From the NCBI RefSeq assembly GCF_027579695.1, contig NC_083587.1, positions 59,406,738 through 59,470,737 of the forward strand: a stretch of DNA of 64,000 bases. Reading direction: 5' to 3'. This document shows, one piece after another, positions 10,738 to 23,184 of this stretch. Each line of letters begins with the position of its first letter. Within the stretch, counting starts at the first letter, position 1. Source of the DNA: Neoarius graeffei. Its lineage: Eukaryota > Chordata > Actinopteri > Siluriformes > Ariidae. A program made the translations under genes and the position numbers. The notes below the pieces were generated by a model. That model did not search any database and was not told where the DNA came from. It saw only the letters and a program-made list of their open reading frames with translations.

Positions 10738-10855
10738 CAAACTACTTTTCATAACTTAAGGATTCCTAAACAAGGTAGTATTTAGTATTGTGATATCCTT
10801 GACTTGATATATTTTTGGTTTTCCAAAACCATTTCAAGCTTATGGAGGAACTCAC

Positions 10856-10968
10856 TGTCCAGCATGGGACTCCACGCTGTAGAGGAAGCTCCGGTCACCA
10901 TTTTGGACGCAGAAGAGACGGATTCCATTCAGAGCCGTGTCATCAGTTCCATACTGGTTAGACTCGAC
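10856..10968 (-). CDS. vmo1: VMO1-like protein, exon 2
   Basis: The acceptor TTCTCTCTACAG ends at 10969. The exon continues exon 1 in phase 0 and reads VESNQYGTDDTALNGIRLFC, then VQNGDRSFLYSVESHAG. The donor is GTGAGT at 10855. VMO1 proteins have three similar beta-prism units, each with a DDTALN(G/D) strand and a Cys; this exon carries the first such strand (residues about 74-110 of the precursor). The third exon of the normal gene, with the second and third units, should follow below 10856. I see only anonymous sequence and a diverged SINE there. The gene is therefore incomplete at this locus unless the remainder is far downstream. Confidence 0.85.
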
Positions 10969-11052
10969 CTGTAGAGAGAATCAGATTAGCATACACAGAT
11001 ATGAGCTAAAACACAGATGAGATGACAGTGATATGGTTGACAAAATTGATAC

Positions 11053-11271
11053 CCTCAGGCTGAATCCCGTGGCGTAGAAGTTCTCAGGGCACATCTCTGA
11101 CCACATCCAGTCCCCGAATTGCTCTCCATTGGGCACCGTAAGGACTGAGGTGTAATTTCGCGTTACGAAAGCCGTCCCAGCGTGAACGATGTAAGGCTGA
11201 GCCTCAAAGTCAACCTCAACAGATGACACCAGAGACAGCAAGCAGAGAATGGAAATGTAAACGAGAGCCAT
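11053..11271 (-). CDS. vmo1: VMO1-like protein, exon 1 with signal peptide
   Basis: Start ATG at 11271, giving MALVYISILCLLSLVSSVEV, a clear secretion signal of about 17-18 residues. The mature start contains a TRNYTSVLTVPNGEQFGDW segment and MCPENFYATGFSLR, the VMO1 signature (WG-W-x-CP-x(4)-A-GF-L-V). An Asn-x-Thr glycosylation site (NYT) is present. It ends at the donor GTATCA (11052) after 73 codons, in phase 0. VMO1 was first known as a protein of the egg vitelline membrane outer layer; homologues occur widely in secretions. An upstream in-frame ATG at 11334 would add 21 residues without a signal character, so the 11271 start is preferred. Exon 2 lies 84 bases further on. Confidence 0.88.
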
Positions 11272-11339
11272 GGTTGTGGTTTCACGAATACAGACCCTCT
11301 CAGGACCTGATGGGTTTTTATTAGCAGCACTCACGTCCT

Positions 11340-12116
11340 TACATCAGCTTATCACGGGTTAATCATTCATTTCTCATTTGCTTGGGAAGACACAGCTGCT
11401 ACAGGATAGCGTTTGACATTTTGGCACAGAAAGTTACAGGTTATTTGCGTTTTCGCCACTGTTCCATACGGTACCAGAAAACATGGCATCATGATGTTGT
11501 TTTAGTCCCTGCATTTTTTCTCAACTTCAAGAAATGGGGATTAAACACACTAAAATTAGGTGCAGCTAATAATCACAGGTTTTAGGTATATACAGTGAAT
11601 AATGTTCGTGGCTATATTTTATTTTTAATTATTTACATAGAAAAGTCTTTTATCTGTTGTTGTAACTGGGTTGTCCTTCAAGTACACTTGAATTAAGCAT
11701 AATTTAGAGCCCTATTAGAGTCTGAGAGACCTTAAGTACAAACACTGAGCGCTTTGATGGGACAATTTAATATTCTTTCCTTATTTAAATCCATTTGTGT
11801 GTTTTATCTCTGAGATTAATAGCGATTAGACTAAATCATAAAGAACACCAGGTGTTCAAACACTTTTCCCTGGCAGCGCATACATCCGAGTGTAAAACAT
11901 TGCCTTATTATCCTGGTGGAGAAAAAAATAATCATGTATGCTGGCAGGGAAGATTTTGAACACGTTATATTTTAGCGTTTTTATTTAAATTACTTCATCA
12001 ACCAAGGAATAGTTATGTAAGTAAATAGAGGAATGTGTATTATCAAATTGAGAAATGATAGAAAAGATTTAACAGGAAAATGCCAAAATCTCATCATTTT
12101 AGGCACACCATAGACA
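11340..12116. other. Upstream region of vmo1, no gene recognised
   Basis: AT-rich, with no clear repeat or frame. It may hold the vmo1 promoter; I could not place a convincing TATA element. Confidence 0.4.
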
Positions 12117-12117
12117 C

Positions 12118-12240
12118 CATATTTCCAAAAGTATGTGGACACCTGACTATTGAACATCCCAGTTCAAAATCCAATGGGTGTTACCATCTTTCTGGCAACA
12201 GTTTGGGGAAGACCCACATATGGTAACTTCCTGTCCTTTC
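12118..12240. mobile_element. Tc1-like terminal fragment
   Basis: Contains CCAAAAGTATGTGGACACCT and CAACAGTTTGGGGAAGACCC, a combination I know from a fish Tc1-like terminal region. Only about 120 bases remain. Confidence 0.5.
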
Positions 12241-12413
12241 AATATTAAGGTTAGTACGGAAGCCGCGAGAGGCCCTTCATATAATCCTTTTTTTATTCAC
12301 CTTGTTATCCCGAGATAACGACATAATTAATTCAGGATCTCGAGAAAACAACACAACTAATTCGAGATCTCGAGAAAACAAAACAATTATTCCGTGATCT
12401 CGAAAAAACAAAA

Positions 12414-12614
12414 TTATTTCATGATCTCGAGAAAATAGCTGAGATTTCTAGCAGAGCTGAGACGAAGCCGGGCCAGTCTTCTGCGGAGGTGCCGCAGACT
12501 AATTTTGAAATTATCCCTTATTGAAAGACTTAATGCAATCTCTCCCTGTGTCAACCCCTGATCAAAATATTGCCTTATTAGGCGATCGATTATTCCAGAC
12601 ATTCTAATGACCAA
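12414..12614 (-). pseudogene. Helix-turn-helix fragment, possibly IS4EU/ISL2EU-type transposase N-terminus
   Basis: The 66-codon frame contains IIDRLIRQYFDQGLTQGEIA, then LSIRDNFKISLRHLRRRLAR. The pattern (QGLTQGEIALSLS, then SLRHLRRRL) looks like an HTH of the type at the start of IS4EU/ISL2EU-like fish elements. The family name comes from memory and is tentative. No catalytic part is left in this short element. It sits inside the 12255-13667 element next to its left arm, so it probably belongs to that element and not to the inserted MITE. Confidence 0.4.
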
Positions 12615-12782
12615 AGTTGCGTCTATATAGAATGAGAAATAGCCCCAAAGTCAGCATATCACAAGTCTCTTGGCGCACCTGAATGAACCATTTCTCAGCT
12701 GTTTACTCAAGATCACGGAATAATTGTTTTGTTTTCTCGAGATCACGGAATAACGGTTTTGTTTTCTCGAGATCTCGAATTA

Positions 12783-13560
<778 letters not shown>

Positions 13561-13740
13561 TTAGTTGTGTTGTTTTCTCGAGATCCTGAATTAATTATGT
13601 CATTATCTCGGGATAACAAGGTGAATAAAAAAAAGGATTATATGAAGGGCCTCTCTCGGCTTCCGTAGGTTAGAGTTAAGGTTAAGTAGGTGCTACATGT
13701 GTGTGGATGTGGGGGGAGGGGGGTGTCCTTGTTGTTTGTA

Positions 13741-14182
13741 GTGTTGGAGTCAAGACCATCTAAACCAAGTCATGACCAAGACCAAAGTGTATCGAGACTG
13801 AGGGTGTTTTCACACTTGGTCCCTTTCAGCCATCTAACCGAACTCAGATCGATGACTCAGCATTTTTTACGCACATGTGAACACTCCAACCGTACCCAGA
13901 CCCCTTTAAAGCGAACCGAACTGAGACCACCTCAGGAGGTGGTCTCAGTACGGTTCGCCTAATCTGCGCATTGTGAACAAAAAGCGCACCGGGTTCACTT
14001 CGCCTTTTTCACTGTAGTTTAACCTTCTTCGTTTGCCGTAGTTGGTCACGTGACTGTAGCAGGGAAACTCAACTTCCTTTTGGAACTTACCACAGCCGCT
14101 TTACAGTTCTCTGAACTTACTGACTGATGAGTCGGCCACAATAATATAACTATATAATTTATTTATATAAATATAAACACAC

Positions 14183-14237
<55 letters not shown>

Positions 14238-14935
14238 TTATTTTCCTTAATCTGCACTATTTTGATCAAAGAATACAGCAGGGCAAGCATGGCAGCAGAC
14301 ATTTTGATTCAAGAGAAAATTACCCAGAATTCCGTGCACTGGGGGTCTGAGGGCTCTAGAGGACCTGGTGTGAACAGAAAGAGGACTGAGGCCCCATCAA
14401 AGCTTAACTGGACCAGAAAGAGAACCCAGTCCTCTTTGTAATAAATTCACAGTGTGAACACAAAAAGAACTGAGTTCTTTTTCTGTTGGTCCACTTTTTG
14501 GTCCACTTAAAGAGGACTGAGTCTGGTTCCTTTAAAGGGGACCAGGTGTGAAAACACCCTGAGACAAGACCAAGATTTTGAGGGGTTGAGATCAAGTCAA
14601 GACTGGTTCCTTTAAAGGGGAGGGTGAGGACGAGTCAAGACCAGAACTAGACCAGTGGGTGTGAAGGGGAATGGGGGAGGGGTGACATTCATCAACAGGA
14701 AGAAAAATATCAAATTAGTAATGAGTCACGTTATTGGTTGCATTTGAAGCAGGAAATTTTACATCGAATCACAGTAATAACATTAACAAATAAATCAGAC
14801 GATACACAGGCAATTTAGTGAAATCCCTGCAGTTGTGGTCTTGAACGGCTTTGAAATAAAATCCCGAGTCCTCTATGTCCGAGAAAAAACGTGGTCGATT
14901 CCGAGACGAGACTGGTCTCAAGTACGACAACACGA
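13741..14935. mobile_element. hAT-like MITE interrupted by copy B
   Basis: Begins GTGTTGGAGTCAAGACCATC. Ends with GACTGGTCTCAAGTACGACA and ACAC near 14935, a loose inverted match. It is the same family as 15908-17150: both contain the GAGTCAAGACC motif and the downstream segment with AACAGGAAGAAAA. Copy B sits in it at 13802-14559. Confidence 0.6.
13802..14559. mobile_element. Harbinger-like MITE, copy B (inverted relative to A)
   Basis: Same termini GGGTGTTTTCACAC and GTGTGAAAACACCC. The flanking trinucleotide TGA is duplicated (13799-13801, 14560-14562). The internal order is the reverse of copy A: the CCATCTAACCGAACTCAG end comes first. A (TA)n run lies at about 14185-14233. Confidence 0.8.
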
Positions 14936-15327
14936 GTTATTTGCGCATGTTTTCAAACACGTAAATTTCTGTAAAGTTCCTTTATTATGATCACATTAAG
15001 GTTTTCACACTGCAGTAACGTCTTTGTAATCAATCTGTAATTATAATTTTAATCATCACCCATTTTTTCCTTTATAACGACTAAAGCGGTTCATAAATAT
15101 AACAATACAGACACCAATACAGTATACAGCATTGCAATGAACCATGACTATCAAAGGAATTATTAATAGCAAAATATTAACGCTTTATGAGATGTTAGTA
15201 GGGTGTACAAACATGAATATTTATGATTTACGAATATGAGAAAGTGTTAGACATAATTTTATCGACCCAAACAGAGCACAAAACTCAATTTCCTTCGACA
15301 GAAATCTGATTAGTGTCTGATCTGATC
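14936..15327. other. No gene recognised
   Basis: AT-rich. It lies on the 3' side of the VMO1 fragment, so part of it could be that copy's old 3' UTR. Confidence 0.4.
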
Positions 15328-15471
15328 TCACTGCCGGCTGTGGGTGCAGTAATAGAAGTGCGCGGTGTTGAGTGATGAGTCGTCCTGGATGCCCTGGTAC
15401 ACCTCCATCTTGGTCTGGATGCCACAGATGCCCTGAGTGTGACACTCATCACTCCACTCACCGTCCTTGCC
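15328..15471 (-). pseudogene. Isolated VMO1 C-terminal fragment
   Basis: The frame reads GKDGEWSDECHTQGICGIQT, then KMEVYQGIQDDSSLNTAHFY and YCTHSRQ before a TGA at 15328-15330. This matches the last repeat unit of VMO1: WSD-C-x-GICGIQTK, QGI-DD-x-LN, F-CC-like end. The upstream in-frame sequence meets a TGA at once. A one-base shift would extend the likeness slightly (GMTLG), which suggests a frameshift. It has no visible acceptor and no first or second unit. It lies 4 kb upstream of vmo1 exon 1 in transcription order, so it cannot be spliced onto that gene as drawn. Either a decayed second copy or a displaced part of exon 3. Confidence 0.75.
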
Positions 15472-15907
15472 CGAGGGTCATGCCTCAGCCATCCAGCGTG
15501 CATATGTATGGTATTTATTCCTTATTTTAAGTAAACTATTACAATAATGCATCATGTTTGTACTGTAATACTGAAACACTTAATTCCAGATTAAACACAA
15601 AAACAGATGCATCATTGCAGTGTGAAAACTTTAACAACAAAATAATACAGGAAATTAAGTTTTGTTCTCAAACCCAATGTGGCGTTCATTTGTTACACAA
15701 AATAAAAAATGCACAGGGTAGCAGAGTTTATCTTGAAGAAAGAAGCAGATAACATTCCTGTTAACTGTAAAACAACAATAATTATTTGGTCCTGTTCGTT
15801 TCTGGAAACATTTAGCTAGCTTTGTTACACCATTGTACTATTTGATAACAAAAGTAGCTTGTTAGTGGAAAACCGACATTATTTTGAAAATAGCTCACCT
15901 ACATTTT
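15472..15907. other. No gene recognised
   Basis: AT-rich sequence. A 64-codon open frame at 15558-15752 has no family likeness. Confidence 0.5.
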
Positions 15908-17150
15908 GGAGTCAAGACCACCTAAACCGAGACCAAGTCATGACCAAGACCAAAGTGTATCAAGAGACAAGGCCAAGAGTTTGAGGGGCTTGAGATCGAG
16001 TCAAGGCCAAGAGTTTGAGGGGCTTGAGATCGAGTCAAGGCCAAGACTTTGAGGGGCTTGAGATCGAGTCAAGGCCAAGACTTTGAGGGGCTTGAGATCG
16101 AGTCAAGGCCAAGACTTTGAGGGGCTTGAGATCGAGTCAAGGCCAAGACTTTGAGGGGCTTGAGATCGAGTCAAGGCCAAGACTTTGAGGGGCTTGAGAT
16201 CGAGTCAAGGCCAAGAGTTTGAGGGGCTTGAGATCGAGTCAAGGCCAAGAGTTTGAGGGGCTTGAGATCGAGTCAAGGCCAAGAGTTTGAGGGGCTTGAG
16301 ATCGAGTCAAGGCCAAGACTTTGAGGGGCTTGAGATCGAGTCAAGGCCAAGACTTTGAGGGGCTTGAGATCGAGTCAAGGCCAAGACTTTGAGGGGCTTG
16401 AGATCGAGTCAAGGCCAAGACTTTGAGGGGCTTGAGATCGAGTCAAGGCCAAGACTTTGAGGGGCTTGAGATCGAGTCAAGGCCAAGAGTTTGAGGGGCT
16501 TGAGATCGAGTCAAGGCCAAGAGTTTGAGGGGCTTGAGATCGAGTCAAGGCCAAGAGTTTGAGGGGCTTGAGATCGAGTCAAGGCCAAGAGTTTGAGGGG
16601 CTTGAGATCGAGTCAAGGCCAAGACTTTGAGGGGCTTGAGATCGAGTCAAGGCCAAGACTTTGAGGGGCTTGAGATCGAGTCAAGGCCAAGACTTTGAGG
16701 GGCTTGAGATCGAGTCAAGGCCAAGACTTTGAGGGGCTTGAGATCGAGTCAAGGCCAAGACTTTGAGGGGCTTGAGATCGAGTCAAGGCCAAGACTTTGA
16801 GGGGCTTGAGATCGAGTCAAGGCCAAGACTTTGAGGGGCTTGAGATCGAGTCAAGGCCAAGACTTTGAGGGGCTTGAGATCGAGTCAAGGCCAAGACTTT
16901 GAGGGGCTTGAGATCGAGTCAAGGCCAAGACTTTGAGGGGCTTGAGATCGAGTCAAGGCCAAGACTTTGAGGGGCTTGAGATCGAGTCAAGGCCAAGACT
17001 TTGAGGGGCTTGAGATCGAGTCAAGGCCAAGAACAAGGCAGGCCCAGACTGAGTCAAGACTAGAACCAGACCAGTGGGTGTGGAGATGGGCAGGGGAGGG
17101 GTAACATCTGTTAACAGGAAGAAAATTTTCAAATTAGCAACAAGTCATGT
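15908..17150. mobile_element. Second copy of the hAT-like MITE, expanded by a minisatellite
   Basis: Starts TTGGAGTCAAGACCACCTAA and ends with GTAACATCTGTTAACAGGAA and following bases. These correspond to 13745 and about 14690 of the first copy. Between them an internal 34-bp unit has been amplified. Confidence 0.65.
15977..17031. repeat. 34-bp minisatellite, about 31 units
   Basis: The unit is roughly GGCCAAGACTTTGAGGGG followed by CTTGAGATCGAGTCAA (34 bases). Units are nearly identical apart from one site, GACTTT or GAGTTT. Reading left to right, the variants run G2, C5, G3, C5, G4, C12. Confidence 0.95.
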
Positions 17151-17499
17151 GATTAAGGTAGAAATTTCACTACATTAAGGTAGAAGCGTGACTGTGTAGC
17201 TTGTATCCTATAGCTGCGTAGACCGGTTCTGAAAGTGGGATCTGGGGACTTAAGGTGTCCAAGAGGTATTGCCTGTAGGCCTACGATTTTTATTTCTATT
17301 TTTGTATAGTCGTAGAAATCACAAGTCACAACTGTCAAAGCTGTTGTTTTTATTATGAAATATTTATTAGAGTTCCTGGTGGAAATAAAGACGGTCATTT
17401 TGTTGCGAAATGAAGATATAAATAAATGAAATTCAGTCTGAATGAACTCTCATCAATGTTACTTGAATGAATATATGAAAACAACAACGTCAGTCTGAT
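17151..17499. other. No gene recognised
   Basis: Short unassigned stretch between the minisatellite copy and a SINE. Confidence 0.4.
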
Positions 17500-17625
17500 G
17501 GTTAGAGAAGCAGCTCTGGACCAGCAGGAATAGCTGAAATGCTCTTGAGCAAGGCACCTAACCCCCAACTGCTGCTCTGGGTATATTATACGTTGTTCTG
17601 GATAAGACTGTCTGCGAAATGCCAT
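17500..17625 (+). mobile_element. tRNA-derived SINE (third family), fragment
   Basis: Contains TGGTTAGAGAAGCAGCTCTG and CTTGAGCAAGGCACCTAACC, typical of a common fish SINE. Other copies are at 23826 and 28595. Confidence 0.7.
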
Positions 17626-18086
17626 TAATGAAACAAATATAATCCGTTTACAGTACTGTGCAAAAGTCCTAGGCCCCCTATTTTTTTTCCATACAAACTT
17701 TGTTATAGATTTCTATTTTATGACTTCTACATTATCGAGTCAAAACATTACAAAAACAATTTAGAGTTCCAAATGTTTGTCTTTTTTCCAGTACAAAATG
17801 AAATGTTACCTTTTCTGAGCAGCATATTCCATAAGAGAGCACTTTTCATTTTAAAAAGGAAAACATAATGAAAGCTACTGGGTTTTGGTGCAAAATAAAG
17901 AAGCGAGTGTGACCGTGAAAGTGTCCAGAAGAACTGTGGCTGGTTCTGCGAGACGCTCAGTAAAACCTACAGCTCATTTCCTTATAAAACTGCACTCATT
18001 GGACCAGAGATGGCTTTTTTTTTAAAGCAAAGGGTCGTCTCACACCAAATATTGAGTTTTGTGTCATTTTATTATGGCTTACAGCG
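17626..18086. other. No gene recognised
   Basis: Contains CAGTACTGTGCAAAAGTCCT at 17651, which may be one end of a Tc1-like element. No partner end or transposase was found. Confidence 0.4.
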
Positions 18087-18462
18087 TATCTCATCTCATC
18101 ATCTCTAGCTGCTTTATCCTGTTCTACAGGGTCGCAGGCAAGCTGGAGCCTATCCCAGCTGACTACGGGCGAAAGGCGGGGTACACCCTGGACAAGTCGC
18201 CAGGTCATCACAGGGCTGACACATAGACACAGACAACCATTCACACTCACATTCACACCTACGCTCAATTTAGAGTCACCAGTTAACCTAACCTGCATGT
18301 CTTTGGACTGTGGGGGAAACCGGAGCACCCGGAGGAAACCCACGCGGACACGGGGAGAACATGCAAACTCTGCACAGAAAGGCCCTCGCTGGCCACGGGG
18401 CTCGAACCCGGACCTTCTTGCTGTGAGGCGACAGCGCTAACCACTACACCACCATGCTGCCC
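18087..18462 (-). mobile_element. tRNA-derived SINE, near full length
   Basis: Main SINE family in minus orientation, very similar to 8706-9079 over its whole length. Confidence 0.9.
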
Positions 18463-20105
18463 GCTTTCTGCTTATAGTGTGTGTTTTTTTTAAGTTGAAA
18501 CATTTCATTTCACTATTTTAAAGCTGTTTTTGGTCGACAGCATTTCTTTACATGTACTTAAGACTTTTGTACAGTACTGTACGTCTATTGCGCATATGCT
18601 TCCTGTGTAAATATACTCTAGTTAATGTTGGATTGAAGGTTGTTTGGGGCCAGTTTAATTTAAGGCAATGAAATATATTATGCACAAGCATAAGGGGTGT
18701 CTTTGAAAACATTCTGTTTAATATTCCACTGCTACACACTCGTATCAGAATGGCTGTGGAGCAAGGTGTGGATTTTCCCACGTTCCCATGTGACCACAAA
18801 TGGCTTATTCAGCACAGAACGAGGAGCACAAGTGTGCAAAAAAAACCTCCATAGAGGCAGCATATTTTGTTCAGGCCTCTGGTCATGCTCTAGCTCAGCG
18901 TTTCCTAATCACAGCTGTTTCCTTGATGAATGATCATGATGAATTATGAATTTGGGTCATTTCTGGATCATACGATACACTTGAGCATCTCTGACAGTAG
19001 CGTGAGTGCAAATCCCAGGATTATATTAATGCTCTTTATTTTATGTTATGTTAGCTGTTACCATAGTAACAGCTTACGCAGAGACTTGTACGGTGGATGC
19101 TCTAGAAATAAAAAGATAGAAAATGTACACAGTTGTTTGTTTTTCTGTCAGGAACTGTTTATTGAGTTTCTGGTGTCAGCACTTCGCAACATTTTTTTTT
19201 GTTGTTGTTCTTGATAGCTGGTCTAACATAAGTGATAACTTTAACAGGAACTTGTTCCTGATTCTAAGATTCCTGCTCTTAGCTGGCAGGAGTAGAACCC
19301 AATATGCTCTTCGACTGTTGCATGCTGAGATGCTTTTCTGCTCACCACGGTTGTAAAGAGTTACTATGAATTACTATATGTGTCAATCCACTAGAATTTT
19401 ATGGGACATTCCACCGAATGGGTGCCATTTGCTTGTTGTACCACTCCCAAATTAAACTTGTTATATATCTTTTCAACACTGATTATAATAACACACATTT
19501 AACTATTCAAAATGTGTATTGGTCAACCTCAGGCTATGTTATTTTTTTTTTACAAGGTTTGGAAGTCAAAGATGGCTGCATACTCTTTATATGAGTAACA
19601 GGACTGAAAGTAACAGGACTGAGTTTTTAGCCTAGGATTAGCTAATACATGGAATTAAGCCACATGGCGTCATTGCTAATAGCATGACCACACTTAGTAC
19701 ATTCTAGTGATTTACCAAAAATATGTATTTTTAAAATAAATATCATCTAAGAAATAATTTAAGTAACAGGACAGTATGTTGACATTGACCTTATCAGTCA
19801 AAGTAAAAAAAAAAAAAAAAATCATCAAAACATACAGAAAAGTAAATGAGAGAACTAACTTTTGGTCTTCCCATGGCCTTCAGAAGACACAACTGATGTA
19901 ACTTCCTGTTGAGCATGTGATTTATAGAATGTTCCAAATTTGTCAGATGGGGTAATATGTTTGGGTAACAGGACTGAGTGAAAACCCAGGGACACGACTA
20001 AAATGTGTATTTTAACTAAGATATTGTGGATTTCTTATGAAAAAAAAATATATTTAAACCATGGATAGGATATGGAGTCACACAACAGTGCAAAAGAAAT
20101 ACTGT
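18463..20105. other. Unassigned DNA with AGTAACAGGACTG repeats
   Basis: No gene recognised. The motif GTAACAGGACTG(A) recurs at about 19591, 19609, 19762 and 19966, mixed with TGGGACATTCCACCGAATGG at 19401. It is probably one decayed interspersed element, but I could not define its ends. Confidence 0.4.
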
Positions 20106-20250
20106 TCCTGAATTCAATTCAATTCAAAACACTTTATTTGTCCCCGCAGGGCAATTAAAAGAGCATCAAGAGCAGCATTAGGGCAGTCGAACATCAGACA
20201 ACATAAAAACACAAAAATCATAATATTTCATAGTTAAGTATAAAGTTAGA
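20106..20250 (-). mobile_element. LINE 3' end
   Basis: Minus-strand 3' tail: a (TTCAA)n-like microsatellite at the left, then AACACTTTATTTGTCCCCGC. This matches the common fish LINE end with a GGGGACAAATAAAGTGTT-type sequence. Confidence 0.6.
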
Positions 20251-21581
20251 GTGCGGGGACAGGTAACACATGCTATTTTTCAGTGTTTTGGGTGGTTTTT
20301 ATTAATCCTTACAATTATATATCTTAAATTTGAAATCAGATCAATGTGTAGGACATTCTACGTAATAAGGAAATGTATTTTAAAGTACATTTTTATGTGC
20401 ATTCATACATATAATTTTTTAGGGACGGAAATGGCACCGATTCAGTGGAATGGCTCTCATACCAGATGCTCGGATTATGGCTTTTGGGTTCTACCTGCTG
20501 CACTAAACTACCAAGCCTCCGTAAGCAGGAAATATAAACCAAAATGAAATTGGACCAAGGGAACTTCCTGTAAATCTGACATAAAAATCATGTGCACGCA
20601 ACCCAAAATGGTCCATTTTCCAGGCACTGACTACAGATGATACAGAACCTTGTGAATCCATCAGGAGAGGATCTCGACTGAAGAATATTGGCGCATTTCC
20701 CAGATTTGTTGAGCAACAGACCACAAAATGCTGCTTGGAAGGTCAAGAAAACACGAGGTGAACTATTAGTGCCGCCAAGCGAACGTTGTGCAAAAACTGC
20801 GCTCGCATGATCAATGCATTTTCACTACGAATCAAAATGTCATTCACTGATATTTTTTATCGCAGAAGGAAGATCTATACTTCTCAGTCGTGGATGATGT
20901 TAAAAGTGGTAAATGTATCCCATAGGGGCGCTGTTGAGGTGATGATTCACTGATGGTTACTGGTTCAGCCAGCGAAAATGGTGCAATGCCATTTCTACAC
21001 ATTCTATACATAGCGCATCTGGTACAAAAATCCCATGGCGCAACACACATCCATCCCTCCTTCCTGGCAGCTCGAACCAAACTGTGCCGAGTTTCCCAAA
21101 AGCATCGGAACACAAAGATGATCATTAAATGGTAGAGTGAGCAGCAAAATGAACACACTGTCTCCTAGTTAAGAGGCTCTTAGTGTTAAGAGGCTTTCGG
21201 GAAACCTACCCCAGGTCCATTTTCCTCTGACCTCCCTCTCTTATCAACAAGGCGTTCATTTCCACCCACAGAACTGTCGCTCGCTCACTCGATGTTTGTT
21301 TTTCGCACCATTCTATCTGTGTAAACTCGAGAGACTGTTTTTTGTGTGTGAAAACCCCAGGAGATCAGCAGTTTCTGAAATACTCAAACCAAAAATGCTC
21401 ATCTGGTTCAAACCAACACCCATGCCGCACTGAAAGAACATCACACTTCACTGTGAGATCTCAATTTTTCCCATTCTGATATTTGAATGAAGTGAACATG
21501 AACTGAAGCTCTTGATGTGTATCTGCATGATTTGATGCATCGTGCTGCTGTCAAGGGATCGGCTGATTAGAGAACTGCATC
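20251..21581. other. Unassigned DNA
   Basis: No supportable gene. The piece at 21350-21580 (GGAGATCAGCAGTTTCTGAA and following) is a repeat I have seen in many fish genomes, but I cannot place its family. Confidence 0.4.
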
Positions 21582-23184
21582 CAAGCCGGAAAGTCTACAC
21601 ACCCCTTTCACCTTCTCCACGTTTTATTATGTTACAGACTTATTCTACAATAGATTTAGTTCCTTTTTTTGTCACAGAATTCTACACAAAATAGCCCATA
21701 ATGACAAAGTGAAAGCAGGTTTTTTAGAAAATATGCAATTTTATTTTACTGACAAAAATGGGTTATTTAGGGGTTGCATATCTGTACACACCCTTAGCCT
21801 AATACTTGGTTGATGCACCTTTGGCAGCAATTACAGCTTCAAGGCATCTTGGGAAAGAAGCTTGGCACACTTGTTTCTGGACATTTTTGCCCATTCCTCT
21901 TAGCATATCCTTGCAAGCTCTGTCAGGTTGGATGGGGATCATCGGTACACAGCCATTTTCAGCTCCTTCCACAGATGTTCAATTGGATTCAGGTCTGGGT
22001 TCTGGCTGGGCCACTCAAGGACGTTCACAGACTTTCTCCAAAGCCACTCCTTTGTTCTCTTGGCTGTGTGCTTCAGGTCGTTATCATGTTGGAAGGTAAA
22101 CCTTTGCCCCAGTCTGAGGTCCAGAGTGCTCTGGAGCAAGTTTTCTTCAAGGATCTCTGTGTACTTGGCTGCATTCATTTTTCCCTCAATCAGGACTAGT
22201 CACCCAGTTCCCACTGCTGAAAAACATCCCCACATCATGATGCTGCCACCGCCATGCTTCACTGTAGGGATGGCATTAGCCAGGTGATGAGTGGTGCCTG
22301 GTTTCCTCCAGACGTGACGCTTGGTATTCAGGCCAAAAAGTTCAATTTTGGTTTCATCAGACCAGAGAATCTGGTTTCTCATGGTTTGAGAGTCCTCTAG
22401 GTGCCTTTTGGCAAACTCCAAGTGGACTGTTAAGGAGTGGCTTCTGTCTGACCACTCTACCATAAAGGCCTGATTTGTGGAGTGCTGCCTGGATGGTTGA
22501 TCTTCTGAAAGGTTCTCCCATCTCTACAAGGATACGCTGGCACTCAGGTTCCTGCTCACCTCCCTGGCCAAGGCCCGTCTTCCCCGATCGCTCAATTTGG
22601 CCAGGCGGTCAGGTCTAGGAAGATTCTTGGTGGTTCCAAACTTCTTCAATTTACGAATGATGTTGACCACTGTGCTCTTTGGGACCTGTAAAGCTGCAGC
22701 AATTTTTCTGTACCCTTCTCCAGATCTATGCCTTGACACAATCCTCTTTCTGAGGTCTGCAGATAATTCCTTTGACCCCATGGCTTGGAGTTTGCTCTGA
22801 CATGCACAGTCAACTGTGGGACCTTTATATAGGCAGGTGTTTGTTGGCAATCCCCAAGCATGTCCAGTCAATTGAATTTACCACAGCTGGACTCCAGTTA
22901 ACTTGTAGAAACATCTCAAGTAGCATCAGTGGAAACAAAATGCACCTCAGCTCATTTTGGGGTGTCATATCAAAGGGTGTGCACACTTGTGTACATATGA
23001 TATTTTACATTTTGATTTTTAATAAATTAGCACAAATGTCTAAAAACCTGCTTTCACTTTGTCATTATGGGCTATTTTGTGTAGAATTTTGTGACAAAAA
23101 AATGAACTCAATCTATTGTAGAATAAGTCTGTAACGTAATAAAACATGGAGAAGGTGAAAGGGGTGTGCAGACTTTCCGGCTTG
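21582..23184 (-). mobile_element. Tc1-like element, inactive
   Basis: Terminal inverted repeats CAAGCCGGAAAGTCTACACA at the left and its near complement ending TGCAGACTTTCCGGCTTG at 23184. It is about 1.6 kb, full length for Tc1. The transposase lies on the minus strand. The expected TA dinucleotides at the very ends have decayed. Confidence 0.9.
21939..22781 (-). pseudogene. Tc1-like transposase pseudogene
   Basis: The start MGSKELSADLRKRIVSRHRS at 22781 leads into a paired-like HTH (GYRKIAAALQVPKSTV) and then KKFGTTKNLPRPDRLAKLSD. After about 22524 the frame is lost. Catalytic segments continue in other frames: [14 protein letters not shown] at about 22360, [13 protein letters not shown] at 22220, and [20 protein letters not shown] with [14 protein letters not shown] at 21960-22090. 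The DDE residues (WSDE, HDND, PIEH) are all still readable. At least two frameshifts separate the parts, so no functional protein is made. The enzyme family cuts and pastes DNA at TA sites. Confidence 0.88.

Noticed and set aside
15977..17031. Regular repeat array that might be taken for a CRISPR array
   Set aside because: The 34-bp units are head to tail with no unique spacers, and the context is vertebrate. It is a minisatellite.
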